Notes: generated by a model not told the origin, from the letters alone. A DNA stretch of 64,000 bases from Maribacter stanieri (GCF_900112245.1 NZ_FOYX01000002.1:248001-312000); one strand, 5' to 3'; positions 30,851 through 39,824 are shown, numbered from the stretch's first letter. Translations and numbers: made by a program.

Positions 30851-33250
30851 ATGAAAGGGTACTTGCCATTTATTCTCTTCTCTCTACTGTGTTTTTCTTT
30901 CAATTCTTGGGGTCAACAAAAATTTACCTTAAGTGGCTCTATCTCTGAATCTAGTAGTAACGAAACTCTTATAGGGGTTACCGTAGCTATTCCTGAATTA
31001 AATACAGGGGTAACTACAAATGAATACGGCTTCTACTCAATTACACTGCCAGAGGGCACTTATACTGTTCTAATCAGTTATCTAGGTTTTGAAGATATCA
31101 TTCAAGAAATTACACTAACCGAAAATAGACGAATTGATTTTCTGCTTGAAGAAGAAGCCGAACAATTAGATGAGGTCGTTGTTACAGAAAATGTGGAAAA
31201 AATGGATATCAGAAAACCACAGATGAGTGTAAACACGCTATCTATTGGCACTATCAAAAAAATACCAGTTATTTTAGGAGAGGCAGATGTTATCAAATCT
31301 ATTTTATTGCTTCCTGGCGTTACTAATGCTGGCGAAGGTGCTTCTGGTTTTAACGTACGCGGTGGCGCAGCAGATCAAAACCTTATTCTTTTAGATGAAG
31401 CAATTATTTTTAACTCATCACATTTATTCGGTTTCTTTTCTGTTTTCAATCCTGATGCTATTAAAGATGTAAAGCTTTATAAAGGCGGCATTCCTGCACG
31501 TTACGGTGGTAGAGTATCTTCTGTATTAGATATTTTTCAAAAAGAAGGTAATAGCAAAGAATTTAAAATGAACGGCGGTATTGGTGCGGTTGCCAGTAGA
31601 CTTTTAGTTGAAGGACCTATTAAGAAAGATAAAGCAGCTTTTTTAATTGGCGGTAGAGCTTCATATGCCCATTTATTTTTACCCCTTTTCGATATTGACA
31701 ATACTGCATATTTCTATGACCTTAATACCAAATTAAATTATAGGTTAAACGATAAAAATAATATTTTCCTTTCTGGTTATTTCGGTAGGGATGTTTTTGG
31801 TATCAACGATAGTTTTGTAAATACATATGGTAATACCGTTGGTAATTTTAGATGGAACCATTTATTTTCTGACAAGCTATTTTCTAACCTATCATTAATA
31901 TATTCCGATTACTATTACGGACTAAAATTAGATTTTGTAGGTTTCAATTGGAATTCAGGTATCAGAAATTTCAATGTCAAATACGATCTAAAACACTATG
32001 CAACAGATAAACTTCAGGTGAACTATGGAGTTAACAATGTTTATTATCAGTTTAATCCTGGTAAAATTGAACCCAGTAATGCTGAATCTGGTATTGTTGA
32101 AGAACAATTAATTCAAAAGTATGCAAATGAATTTGCTGCTTATATTGATTTTGAGCATAGAATAACAGATAATTTAAGCCTTGGTTACGGATTGCGTTTT
32201 AGCCATTTCATGAGATTGGGGCAAGATGAGCTTAATGTTTACTCAAATAACAATCCCGTTGAGTTTGACCCGTTCTTGTTAATTTACAAAGAAGCAGAAC
32301 CAATAGATGTTATTAACCCTAGTCGAAGCAAATCGATATCGAACTTTAGCAATTTTGAACCTAGAGCATCTTTATCGTACACCTTGAACGAAACTAGTTC
32401 TATTAAAGCAAGCTACACTAGATTGGCGCAGTATCTACATCTTTTATCTAATACAAGCTCACCTACTCCCCTAGATGTTTGGACACCTAGTGGTCCATTT
32501 ACTAAACCTCAGTTGCTTGACCAGTATGCACTCGGGTATTTTAAAAATATTAAAGACGGCGATTATTCCGTTGAAACTGAAGTATTTTATAAAGACGTAC
32601 AAAATAGAATAGACTATATAGATGGTGCTAATTTAATTGCAAACAATGCCATTGAACAGGTAATTCTAAACGGAGAAGCTCGCGCTTATGGTTTAGAATT
32701 TCTTTTACGTAAAAACGAAGGTAAACTTCAAGGCTGGCTAGCATACACCTTATCAAAATCTGAACAACGAACATCAGGGCGAGAATCTACTACTGATAAC
32801 GGACGGAGCAATATTGAAACGGGAATCAATTTCGGTAACTGGTATAACACTCCTTATGATAAAACACATGATGTTTCCATGTTCTTAAGTTATGACGTAA
32901 ATGACAAATGGAGTTTTAGTGGAAATTTCACTTACCAAACAGGGCAACCCACAAATTACCCAATTGGTCAATTTGAATTTCAAGACTTAACCGTTCCCTA
33001 TTACGGTTTACGCAACACACAAAGATTACCAGCATACAACCGACTTGATTTATCCGCTACACTAACGCCTAAGAAAAATGCTACTAAAAAAATAAAAGGA
33101 GAATGGATCTTTAGTTTGTACAATGTATACAACAGAAGAAATGCGGCATCTATAAGCTTTAGACAAAATGATGACACTGGGGCTAATGAAGCAGTTAGAA
33201 CGGCTATTTTCGGAATTGTGCCTGCAGTTACCTACAACTTTAAATTATAA
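30851..33250 (+). CDS. TonB-dependent receptor with carboxypeptidase-regulatory domain
   Basis: A 799-residue outer-membrane receptor. The signal peptide is at about 1-21 (ending SWGQ), followed by a CarboxypepD_reg-like domain (about 25-105, with EYGFYSITLPEGTYTVLISY), the plug (GFNVRGGAADQNLILLDEA) and the beta barrel to the C-terminus. I start at ATG 30851; the TTG three bases earlier is not needed. The next gene encodes a DUF4249 lipoprotein, the usual partner of this receptor type in Bacteroidota. Substrate unknown; peptides, siderophores or metal chelates are all possible. Confidence 0.93.
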   Translation: MKGYLPFILFSLLCFSFNSWGQQKFTLSGSISESSSNETLIGVTVAIPELNTGVTTNEYGFYSITLPEGTYTVLISYLGFEDIIQEITLTENRRIDFLLEEEAEQLDEVVVTENVEKMDIRKPQMSVNTLSIGTIKKIPVILGEADVIKSILLLPGVTNAGEGASGFNVRGGAADQNLILLDEAIIFNSSHLFGFFSVFNPDAIKDVKLYKGGIPARYGGRVSSVLDIFQKEGNSKEFKMNGGIGAVASRLLVEGPIKKDKAAFLIGGRASYAHLFLPLFDIDNTAYFYDLNTKLNYRLNDKNNIFLSGYFGRDVFGINDSFVNTYGNTVGNFRWNHLFSDKLFSNLSLIYSDYYYGLKLDFVGFNWNSGIRNFNVKYDLKHYATDKLQVNYGVNNVYYQFNPGKIEPSNAESGIVEEQLIQKYANEFAAYIDFEHRITDNLSLGYGLRFSHFMRLGQDELNVYSNNNPVEFDPFLLIYKEAEPIDVINPSRSKSISNFSNFEPRASLSYTLNETSSIKASYTRLAQYLHLLSNTSSPTPLDVWTPSGPFTKPQLLDQYALGYFKNIKDGDYSVETEVFYKDVQNRIDYIDGANLIANNAIEQVILNGEARAYGLEFLLRKNEGKLQGWLAYTLSKSEQRTSGRESTTDNGRSNIETGINFGNWYNTPYDKTHDVSMFLSYDVNDKWSFSGNFTYQTGQPTNYPIGQFEFQDLTVPYYGLRNTQRLPAYNRLDLSATLTPKKNATKKIKGEWIFSLYNVYNRRNAASISFRQNDDTGANEAVRTAIFGIVPAVTYNFKL

Positions 33251-33253
33251 GTT

Positions 33254-34174
33254 ATGATACGTTATTTTCTATTATTACTAACCCTTACTCTATTCATTTC
33301 TTGTGAAGATGTTATTGATGTAGACTTGCCTGAAAATGAAACTAGACTTATTGTTAACGGTGTAATAAGAGTTGATGAGACCCAAGATTACCTACCAATT
33401 GAAATTAGGGTTTCGGAAAGTAGTTCATTCTTTGAAAACAATACAATTGCCTCTATCAAAAGTGCCATTATTTATTACGGTACACCAAACCCAGATGCTC
33501 CTGAAATACTAGAAGGTGGCGGTGTATCTAATTTAGCAGAATTAGAACAGGGTAGTGGTATTTGGGTTCCAGACCCAACATTTGACAGTGACCAAAGAAT
33601 TAGAGTTAGTAGCATAAATGAGGGAGATGTTTTTCAACTTACAATTGAGACCAACGAAGAGCGTTTTTTCGCCACCACTACATACGTAAAATCAGTACCA
33701 ATAGATTCGTTGGTGCAAGGTGATGAAACCTTATTTTCCGGAGACGAAACAGAAGTTATTGTATCGTTTACAGACCGTGGCGATAGCGATGATTTTTACG
33801 TTCTTGATTTAGATTTCGGTGAATTTTTGGTGACAGAAGATGAGTTCTATCAAGGGCAGACTTTTGTTTTCTCTTATTTTTATGATAATGAATTAGAATT
33901 GAATACAAGCTCTGTAGTAGATATTAGTCTATTAGGCGCAGATGAAGCGTTTTATAATTACATGAACCAAATTATTGTACAATCTGGTGGTGATCAAGGA
34001 CCTTTTCAAACACCTGCAGCAACAGTTAGAGGAAATATTATAAACATTACAGGAATAGATAATAATGAAGTTTTTGATAACGTTGAGCGTACCAACAATT
34101 TCGCTTTAGGTTATTTTGCAATTGTAGAAGAATATAAGGATAGTATTGAAATAACAAATAATGAGAAGAACTGA
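33254..34174 (+). CDS. DUF4249 lipoprotein, partner of the TonB receptor
   Basis: A 306-residue lipoprotein with a lipobox at FISC (Cys17) and a following acidic start (EDVIDVDLPENETRLIVNG), which is typical of DUF4249 and also resembles the surface-lipoprotein export signal of Bacteroidota. The rest is beta-rich with no membrane segment. It starts three bases after the receptor stop, so both are made together, and probably it is a surface substrate-binding partner. Its end overlaps the next gene by 14 bases. Confidence 0.85.
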   Translation: MIRYFLLLLTLTLFISCEDVIDVDLPENETRLIVNGVIRVDETQDYLPIEIRVSESSSFFENNTIASIKSAIIYYGTPNPDAPEILEGGGVSNLAELEQGSGIWVPDPTFDSDQRIRVSSINEGDVFQLTIETNEERFFATTTYVKSVPIDSLVQGDETLFSGDETEVIVSFTDRGDSDDFYVLDLDFGEFLVTEDEFYQGQTFVFSYFYDNELELNTSSVVDISLLGADEAFYNYMNQIIVQSGGDQGPFQTPAATVRGNIINITGIDNNEVFDNVERTNNFALGYFAIVEEYKDSIEITNNEKN

Positions 34175-34400
34175 CAAAGATCTATTGGTAACTGGTCTAA
34201 AACGCTTAGCAATTACAGTAGTTTTAATGTTTACAGCCCCAATTATACTATGGCAAGCATTTAAAAATCAAGAACATTTTTTATTCTGGCCTGTTTGTAT
34301 ATTAGGGCTAATAATAGGCTCTTATGCCGTATATATGGGATTTAAAGGAATTATGACTATTATGAATTCATTATTCGGAGAGAAAACTAAATCTCATTAA
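34161..34400 (+). CDS. DUF6095-like small membrane protein
   Basis: A 79-residue protein with two hydrophobic segments (about 16-33 and 40-65) joined by a short loop, and basic ends. It resembles the small flavobacterial family DUF6095; function unknown. The start overlaps the DUF4249 gene by 14 bases, suggesting translational coupling. The stop codon TAA overlaps the TAA of the converging DUF4294 gene in a shared TTAA. Confidence 0.75.
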   Translation: MRRTDKDLLVTGLKRLAITVVLMFTAPIILWQAFKNQEHFLFWPVCILGLIIGSYAVYMGFKGIMTIMNSLFGEKTKSH

Positions 34401-35095
34401 TTTTTAGGTGTCTTGGTTGTCCTTTTCCACTTATTATAAAGCTTATCATAGTCATAATCTAACACTGTTTCCTGTCTTTCTAATTTACCTTGAGCGAAAG
34501 CACGTTGTAGTATATCTTCTATTAAGTAATCTTCCTCTATTAAATCTGGATGAAATTCTTCCTTTATACTTATACTAAATAGTTTAGCGGTTGTATTATA
34601 CCAAAATGCTCGCCAACCATTTCTTAAATCTTTAACCAAATCAAACGCAGTAGTACCAGTTTGCCTATAGATTAATTTAACCAAAATTTGACCCTCGGTA
34701 CGTGTCAATTTTTTAAGTTCTTCAGAAAATTCTTCCTCAATAAATTTTTGTACTTTTTTGGTGTATTTTTTACGTTTCCTATTGTTCTTCATGTCAGCTA
34801 AACTATCGTTTAACTCCACCAAACGCTCAGCCGCCATCTTTGCATACGGGTATACTTTTTGTGTTTTTCTACGTAGAATATAATAACGTAGCTTATCATC
34901 ATATGATGAAAATTTGAGCTTACCAAATACATAAGCCTCCTCTAAGGCAATAGAATTCTGCACTAGTGAATCTCCAGCTATAATTATCATTTTTTCAGCA
35001 ACTGAATCCAATTCCTGTTCCTCAACTTGGGCATTGCATAATAGAACACCAGTTATGATTATAAAAAAGGCTAAAAAGTTATGTTTCATTACCAT
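34397..35095 (-). CDS. DUF4294 exported protein
   Basis: A 232-residue protein with a signal peptide (about 1-22). The conserved block ALEEAYVFGKLKFSSYDDKLRYY, followed by LRRKTQKVYPYAKMAAERL, is the hallmark of DUF4294. It then runs as a charged helical domain without enzyme motifs. It is probably periplasmic; function unknown. It converges on the DUF6095 gene, sharing stop-codon bases, and diverges from the M42 peptidase gene. Confidence 0.82.
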   Translation of the reverse strand: MVMKHNFLAFFIIITGVLLCNAQVEEQELDSVAEKMIIIAGDSLVQNSIALEEAYVFGKLKFSSYDDKLRYYILRRKTQKVYPYAKMAAERLVELNDSLADMKNNRKRKKYTKKVQKFIEEEFSEELKKLTRTEGQILVKLIYRQTGTTAFDLVKDLRNGWRAFWYNTTAKLFSISIKEEFHPDLIEEDYLIEDILQRAFAQGKLERQETVLDYDYDKLYNKWKRTTKTPKN

Positions 35096-35167
35096 GAGCT
35101 TAACAAAAGTCCTGCCAAAATTAATGATTATTAAAGAAGGTTATTATTAATACAACGCTAATATTCT

Positions 35168-35175
35168 TAAGTTTG
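35168..35175 (+). promoter_or_regulatory. -7 box for the M42 peptidase
   Basis: TAAGTTTG, an exact TANNTTTG match. Its last bases contain the TTG at 35173 that could be mistaken for a start codon, so translation must begin at ATG 35194. Confidence 0.6.
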
Positions 35176-35193
35176 TATCCTAAACTTACATTG

Positions 35194-36285
35194 ATGGCTG
35201 ATAAAAAAATAATTACCAAAAAGTCACTTGACTTTTTTGAAAAATACTTGAATAATGCTGCTCCCACTGGTTATGAATGGGAAGGACAAAAAATATGGAT
35301 GGATTATTTGAAACCATATGTAGACACCTTTATAACAGATACATACGGTACTGCAGTTGGAGTTATTAATCCTGAAGCTAAATATAAGGTTGTTATTGAA
35401 GGGCATTCAGATGAAATTTCTTGGTATGTTAATTATATTACAGATAACGGATTAATTTATGTTATTCGTAATGGCGGTAGTGATCACCAGATTGCTCCTT
35501 CTAAGTGGGTCAATATTCATACTAGAAAAGGAATTGTCAAAGGTGTTTTTGGCTGGCCGGCTATTCATACCCGTAAAGGTGAAAAAGAGGAATTAGCGCC
35601 AAAACTAGATAACATAAGCATAGATATAGGTGCTAAGGATAAAGCTGAAGTAGAAAAAATGGGAGTTCATGTTGGTTGTGTTATTACATACCCTGATACC
35701 TTCCAAGTACTTAACGATGACAAATTTGTTTGCAGAGCAATAGATAACCGTGCTGGTGGATTTATGATTGCAGAAGTTGCGCGTCTACTTCACGAGAATA
35801 AAGTAAAATTACCATTCGGTCTATATATAACTAATTCAGTTCAAGAAGAAATAGGTCTACGTGGTGCTGAAATGATTACACAGACTATTAAGCCTAACGT
35901 TGCTATCATAACAGATGTTTGTCATGATACTACAACGCCAATGATTGATAAAAAGGTACAAGGACATACCGAAATTGGAGCTGGACCAGTTATCTCTTAT
36001 GCTCCTGCAGTTCAAAATAAACTACGTGAGCGCATTTTAGATACAGCTGAAGAGAAAAAGATTCCTTTTCAACGTATGGCTGCCTCCAGAGCTACTGGTA
36101 CCGATACCGATGCTTTTGCCTATAGCAATGGCGGAGTTGCTTCGGCATTAATTTCTTTGCCTTTACGTTACATGCATACTACCGTAGAAATGGTGCATAA
36201 AGATGATGTTGAGAATGTAATTCGTTTAATTTACGAAACGCTTCTTACTATAAAAGACGGAGAAACTTTTAGCTATTTTGATTAA
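35194..36285 (+). CDS. M42-family (glutamyl/deblocking-type) aminopeptidase
   Basis: A 363-residue di-metal peptidase. Metal and catalytic residues appear in order: EGHSDEISWYV (His, Asp), RAIDNRAGGFM (bridging Asp), SVQEEIGLRGAE (catalytic Glu pair), ITDVCHDTT (Asp) and RYMHTTVEMVH (His). The family forms large cytoplasmic tetrahedral complexes that finish peptide degradation. The ATG at 35194 is chosen because the TTG at 35173 lies within the -7 box. A terminator follows at once. Confidence 0.93.
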   Translation: MADKKIITKKSLDFFEKYLNNAAPTGYEWEGQKIWMDYLKPYVDTFITDTYGTAVGVINPEAKYKVVIEGHSDEISWYVNYITDNGLIYVIRNGGSDHQIAPSKWVNIHTRKGIVKGVFGWPAIHTRKGEKEELAPKLDNISIDIGAKDKAEVEKMGVHVGCVITYPDTFQVLNDDKFVCRAIDNRAGGFMIAEVARLLHENKVKLPFGLYITNSVQEEIGLRGAEMITQTIKPNVAIITDVCHDTTTPMIDKKVQGHTEIGAGPVISYAPAVQNKLRERILDTAEEKKIPFQRMAASRATGTDTDAFAYSNGGVASALISLPLRYMHTTVEMVHKDDVENVIRLIYETLLTIKDGETFSYFD

Positions 36286-36300
36286 ATTATTATAATCCCA

Positions 36301-36334
36301 AATCCCTCCTCTTTTTACGGAGGGATTTTTTTTT
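36301..36334 (+). terminator. rho-independent terminator after the M42 peptidase
   Basis: AATCCCTCC (36301-36309) and GGAGGGATT (36319-36327) followed by a long T run. Confidence 0.88.
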
Positions 36335-36338
36335 ACAT

Positions 36339-36887
36339 ATGGATGAGTTAATTGATATTTTAGATGCTGATGGCAACATGACCAGGAAAACTGCCATGAA
36401 GTCCGAAGCCCATAAAAACGGATGGTTTCATCAAACAGTGCATATTTGGTTTTACACCTCTGACCATAAAATTCTACTGCAGCAACGTGGTAAACAAAAA
36501 GATGTTTATCCTTTACTGTGGGACGTATCTGTAGCCGGTCATATTGGTGCAGGAGAAGATATAATAGAGTCTGCTATTCGTGAAATACAAGAAGAAATTG
36601 GACTAACCACTACTCCACCTGATTTAGATAAAATAGGAATTTTTAAATCCATTCAAAATCATTCAATAGCATTAAAAGACTATGAATTTAATCACACTTT
36701 TATTTCTAAACTGAACACACCGTTTAGCTGCCTACAAAAACAAGAAAGTGAAGTTGAGGCACTAAAACTTATTCCAATAAATCAATTTAGTGAAGAAATA
36801 AAGGAAATCTCAAAATACGGTTATGTACCTCATAACCAATCGTATTACGAAACTATTATTAGTAAAATATTTGAGAATTTGTTGTAG
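36339..36887 (+). CDS. Nudix hydrolase, YfcD/IPP-isomerase-like
   Basis: A 182-residue protein with a perfect Nudix box beginning GHIGAGED and ending REIQEEIGL (G-x5-E-x7-REUxEExGU). The N-terminus, ELIDILDADGNMT, with the later TVHIWFYTSDHKILLQQRG matches the branch that resembles isopentenyl-diphosphate isomerase. It probably hydrolyses a nucleoside or prenyl diphosphate-type substrate, not further specified. It starts right after the preceding terminator, and its 3' end faces the SDR gene. Confidence 0.9.
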   Translation: MDELIDILDADGNMTRKTAMKSEAHKNGWFHQTVHIWFYTSDHKILLQQRGKQKDVYPLLWDVSVAGHIGAGEDIIESAIREIQEEIGLTTTPPDLDKIGIFKSIQNHSIALKDYEFNHTFISKLNTPFSCLQKQESEVEALKLIPINQFSEEIKEISKYGYVPHNQSYYETIISKIFENLL

Positions 36888-36918
36888 TCACAATGGACTT
36901 CTTGACTTTTAAGAAAAT

Positions 36919-36952
36919 AAAGCACTAAATACCAATTGATTTATAGTGCTTT
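36919..36952. terminator. probable bidirectional terminator between Nudix and SDR genes
   Basis: AAAGCACTA (36919-36927) and TAGTGCTTT (36944-36952) with a 16-base AT-rich loop and short T-rich flanks on both strands. Confidence 0.5.
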
Positions 36953-36971
36953 ACTATAATAGAATTATCTG

Positions 36972-37742
36972 TTACATATTATAAACACCGCCATTGATAT
37001 CAAGTGTAGCACCAGTAATAAAACCGTCATATTCAGATGCCAAATACAATACTGCTCTTGCTACATCATCTGCATTACCTGCTCTTTGAATAGGAATACC
37101 TTTTGTAGTTTCATCTGCTGATTCTTTAGTGGTATGTGTATTATGAAATGAAGTACCTAAGATAAGACCTGGTGCAACTGCATTTACTCTAGTCCCTTGT
37201 GGTCCTAATTCTGCAGATAGCGCTCTAGTATACGTTAAAATTGCTCCTTTACTAGTAGAATAAGCCAATGATCCAGGATGACCACCTTTACGACCTGCTA
37301 ACGATGCCAAGTTTACAATACTGCTATTATCGTTTTTTGCTAAATGGGGCGCTGCTGCTCTACTTACAAACATCATTGAAGTAAGATTAATGTCCATTAC
37401 CTTATGCCAAAATTCAGTTTCCATTTCGCTTAGCATTTTACGAGCCACTAAAGAACCTGCATTATTTATAAGAATATTTAGGCCCCCTAACGCTGCTATA
37501 GTTTTATTCACCAAAGCATTGGCATCTTCTTCTTTTGTTAAATCACCACTTACAGCAATTGCTTTTAACCCTTTACCCGTCGCATATTCCACTAATTTAT
37601 TAGCTGTATCTGCACTAGAAAAATAATGAATAGCAACATTGGCACCACTATCAATAAAATGTTTGGTAATGGACTCTCCAATTCCTTGAGCCCCAGCAGT
37701 TATCAATATATTTTTTCCAGATAATTTATTACTATTCGTCAT
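36972..37742 (-). CDS. short-chain dehydrogenase/reductase
   Basis: A 256-residue classical SDR. The cofactor loop is ITAGAQGIGESI, where the usual TGxxxGIG has Ala in the second position. NNAG is at about residue 94, the catalytic YSTSK with a preceding Ser (NLASLAGRKGG) is present, and the C-terminal ITGATLDINGGVY is standard. It reduces or oxidises an alcohol or keto group with NAD(P). FabG-like annotation is possible, as is a sugar-acid reductase role; neither is proven. Its promoter has a perfect palindrome placed as a repressor site. Confidence 0.92.
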   Translation of the reverse strand: MTNSNKLSGKNILITAGAQGIGESITKHFIDSGANVAIHYFSSADTANKLVEYATGKGLKAIAVSGDLTKEEDANALVNKTIAALGGLNILINNAGSLVARKMLSEMETEFWHKVMDINLTSMMFVSRAAAPHLAKNDNSSIVNLASLAGRKGGHPGSLAYSTSKGAILTYTRALSAELGPQGTRVNAVAPGLILGTSFHNTHTTKESADETTKGIPIQRAGNADDVARAVLYLASEYDGFITGATLDINGGVYNM

Positions 37743-37809
37743 GATTTTTTTTAATTATGAAAACTTGAAATTTTATTTTGGCTTTACAAACAACTACTTA
37801 TAAACAATT

Positions 37810-37839
37810 GTTAACTGTATCAATAAATTGGTTAACCAA
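37810..37839 (-). promoter_or_regulatory. candidate operator of the SDR gene
   Basis: The perfect 12-bp palindrome TTGGTTAACCAA (37828-37839) overlaps the -7 box by three bases and extends over the expected start of transcription. A second GTTAAC core (37810-37815) lies 21 bp away, two helical turns, on the same face. This geometry suits a repressor of the LacI or GntR kind; the regulator is not in the window. Confidence 0.45.
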
Positions 37840-37844
37840 ATATA
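37837..37844 (-). promoter_or_regulatory. -7 box for the SDR gene
   Basis: Reads TATATTTG on the minus strand, an exact TANNTTTG match, leaving a leader of about 90 bases before the start at 37742. Confidence 0.55.
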
Positions 37845-37885
37845 ATCAAAATGACTCAGTAATATTTTATCTCATTATAAGGCAT

Positions 37886-39265
37886 TTAGCTCAAGTGATT
37901 TACAAAATCCTCAACCTTTGTTAAGCTGTATTCTTCTTGCGAACCTTCCTTCATGTTCTTGACTATGAAAGAGTTTTTACTCAACTCTTGTTCCCCTATT
38001 AGAATTACGTATGGTACATTTCGGTTATTAGCATATTTCATTTGTTTTTGCATCTTCGCGCTTGATGGATAGATGTCGGCCTTAACACCCGACTTACGTA
38101 ACTGACACACTAACTTTAGCGCCGCCATTGCTTCTTTTTCTCCAAAATTGACGCACAATACCTGAAGAGATTGGTCAATTGCCTCAGGAAAAAGGTCTAA
38201 ATCTTCTAACACTAAATAGATTCTATCAAGACCAAATGAAATACCAACACCACTCACATTCTTTAAACCAAATATACCTGTAAGATCATCATAACGACCA
38301 CCACCACCTATTGATCCCATTTTCACACCTTCTGGAGCTGCAACTTCAAAAATAGCTCCGGTATAATAGTTCAATCCGCGTGCAAGGGTGACATCTATTG
38401 CTAATTTAGCAGACTGAAGACCTAAAGTCGCAATAGTCTCTAAAATAAAACGAAGTTCTTCTAAACCTTTCTTGCCTTCTTCCGAATCTTTCAATAACGT
38501 ATCTAGGCGCTCTAATTGCTCGTCGTTACTACCTTGAGGCAAAAATAATGGGGACGCTTTTTCAATTGCTTCTTCGGCAATTCCTTTAGCAAGCATCTCT
38601 TTTTTAACTCCGTCCTCCCCTATTTTATCCAACTTATCTAGGGCAACGGTAAAATCAATCAATAAATCTTTAGCACCGATAACTTCAGCTATGCCAGCTA
38701 AAATTTTTCTATTATTCATTTTAATGGTAGCACCTTCCAATTTCAATTCAGAAAATACGGCATCATACAATTGTATCAATTCAACCTCCTGTAATAGAGA
38801 ATCTGACCCAACTACATCAGCATCACATTGAAAAAACTCTCTAAACCTTCCTTTTTGAGGTCTATCTGCTCTCCATACTGGTTGAATCTGATAACGCTTA
38901 AAAGGAAAATCCAATTCATTTTGATGCATCACTACATAACGGGCAAAGGGCACAGTTAAATCGTAACGTAATGCTTTCTCTGTAATTCTTGGGGCAATAC
39001 TAGCAGATTTTTTATCTGCATATGTAGCATCATCTACCTTACTAATAAAATCTCCCGAGTTCAATATTTTAAAAATAAGGCGATCACCTTCTTCCCCGTA
39101 TTTACCCAACAATGTATCTGAATTTTCAAACGAAGGAGTTTCAATAGGCTGAAAACCATAAGTTTGAAAGTTCTTCTTTATAATGTCAAATATATAATTA
39201 CGTTTGGCAATTTCAGATGGATTAAAATCGCGAGTTCCTTTTGGAATAGATGGTTTTTGTGCCAT
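37886..39265 (-). CDS. hisS: histidyl-tRNA synthetase
   Basis: A 459-residue class II synthetase. Motif 1 region is near PSIPKGTRDFNP; motif 2 is PVWRADRPQKGRFREFFQCDAD; the histidine-specific stretch LARGLNYYTGAIFEV and motif 3 GVGISFGLDRIYL follow. The anticodon-binding domain fills about 365-459. It charges tRNA-His. A -7 box lies 18 bases ahead, giving a very short leader. Confidence 0.97.
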   Translation of the reverse strand: MAQKPSIPKGTRDFNPSEIAKRNYIFDIIKKNFQTYGFQPIETPSFENSDTLLGKYGEEGDRLIFKILNSGDFISKVDDATYADKKSASIAPRITEKALRYDLTVPFARYVVMHQNELDFPFKRYQIQPVWRADRPQKGRFREFFQCDADVVGSDSLLQEVELIQLYDAVFSELKLEGATIKMNNRKILAGIAEVIGAKDLLIDFTVALDKLDKIGEDGVKKEMLAKGIAEEAIEKASPLFLPQGSNDEQLERLDTLLKDSEEGKKGLEELRFILETIATLGLQSAKLAIDVTLARGLNYYTGAIFEVAAPEGVKMGSIGGGGRYDDLTGIFGLKNVSGVGISFGLDRIYLVLEDLDLFPEAIDQSLQVLCVNFGEKEAMAALKLVCQLRKSGVKADIYPSSAKMQKQMKYANNRNVPYVILIGEQELSKNSFIVKNMKEGSQEEYSLTKVEDFVNHLS

Positions 39266-39283
39266 TAATTTTTTATTATGTTA

Positions 39284-39291
39284 CAAATATA
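39284..39291 (-). promoter_or_regulatory. -7 box for hisS
   Basis: Reads TATATTTG on the minus strand, 18 bases before the hisS start. Its upstream end overlaps the hairpin at 39290-39312. Confidence 0.55.
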
Positions 39292-39312
39292 GCCTTCAAA
39301 CAAATAAGGCTA
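39290..39312 (-). terminator. weak hairpin between the DUF6495 gene and hisS
   Basis: TAGCCTT (39290-39296) and AAGGCTA (39306-39312), a 7-bp perfect stem with a nine-base loop. It lacks a good U run and directly abuts the hisS -7 box. Confidence 0.3.
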
Positions 39313-39347
39313 CAATTACGTGGTGTGATTATAGGTTTAATAATATA

Positions 39348-39824
39348 CTAAGAGGTGGTAATTACTTTTTCGAACCACTTGTATAAATCTCCTTTAGTTA
39401 TAACTGCCCCCTGTTGAAGTAGTGAAAACTTATCTAAATTTTTATCATCCGTATACGCTTTTGAAGCAGTTAAATATTCAACAAAATCTGACTGCCAGTT
39501 TCTTTTGAACCAATCAAACCCTACTGGTGTGGTTAAATCTATTTCTGGATTCATCACTTTTACCGATATTAGCTTCATCTCCTTTTCGGTTAAATGAAAC
39601 AGATGCATTTGCTTATCTGAAATATTCTCTAGGTATGAAACTTTACCCAATACCCCTTCCCATACCAAATCACTAAAAACATCAATTTCTTCTTCAGCAA
39701 CCTTAGGTTTATCCCTTTTTATAGTATCCCACTCATCACCTGTAATTGATTGTGTTGCTAGAAAATTGATGAATTCTGGACGCAATTCCTCTAATTGTTC
39801 TTTTGTTAGCCTTGTATATTTCAT
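39348..39824 (-). CDS. DUF6495-like protein
   Basis: A 158-residue soluble acidic protein beginning MKYTRLTKEQLEELRPEFI and containing EWDTIKRDKPKVAEEEIDVF and a C-terminal LLQQGAVITKGDLYKWFEKV. I recognise it as the flavobacterial family DUF6495; function unknown, with no catalytic motif or signal peptide visible. It sits between the Oar-like receptor (terminator in between) and hisS, on the same strand as both. Confidence 0.75.
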   Translation of the reverse strand: MKYTRLTKEQLEELRPEFINFLATQSITGDEWDTIKRDKPKVAEEEIDVFSDLVWEGVLGKVSYLENISDKQMHLFHLTEKEMKLISVKVMNPEIDLTTPVGFDWFKRNWQSDFVEYLTASKAYTDDKNLDKFSLLQQGAVITKGDLYKWFEKVITTS

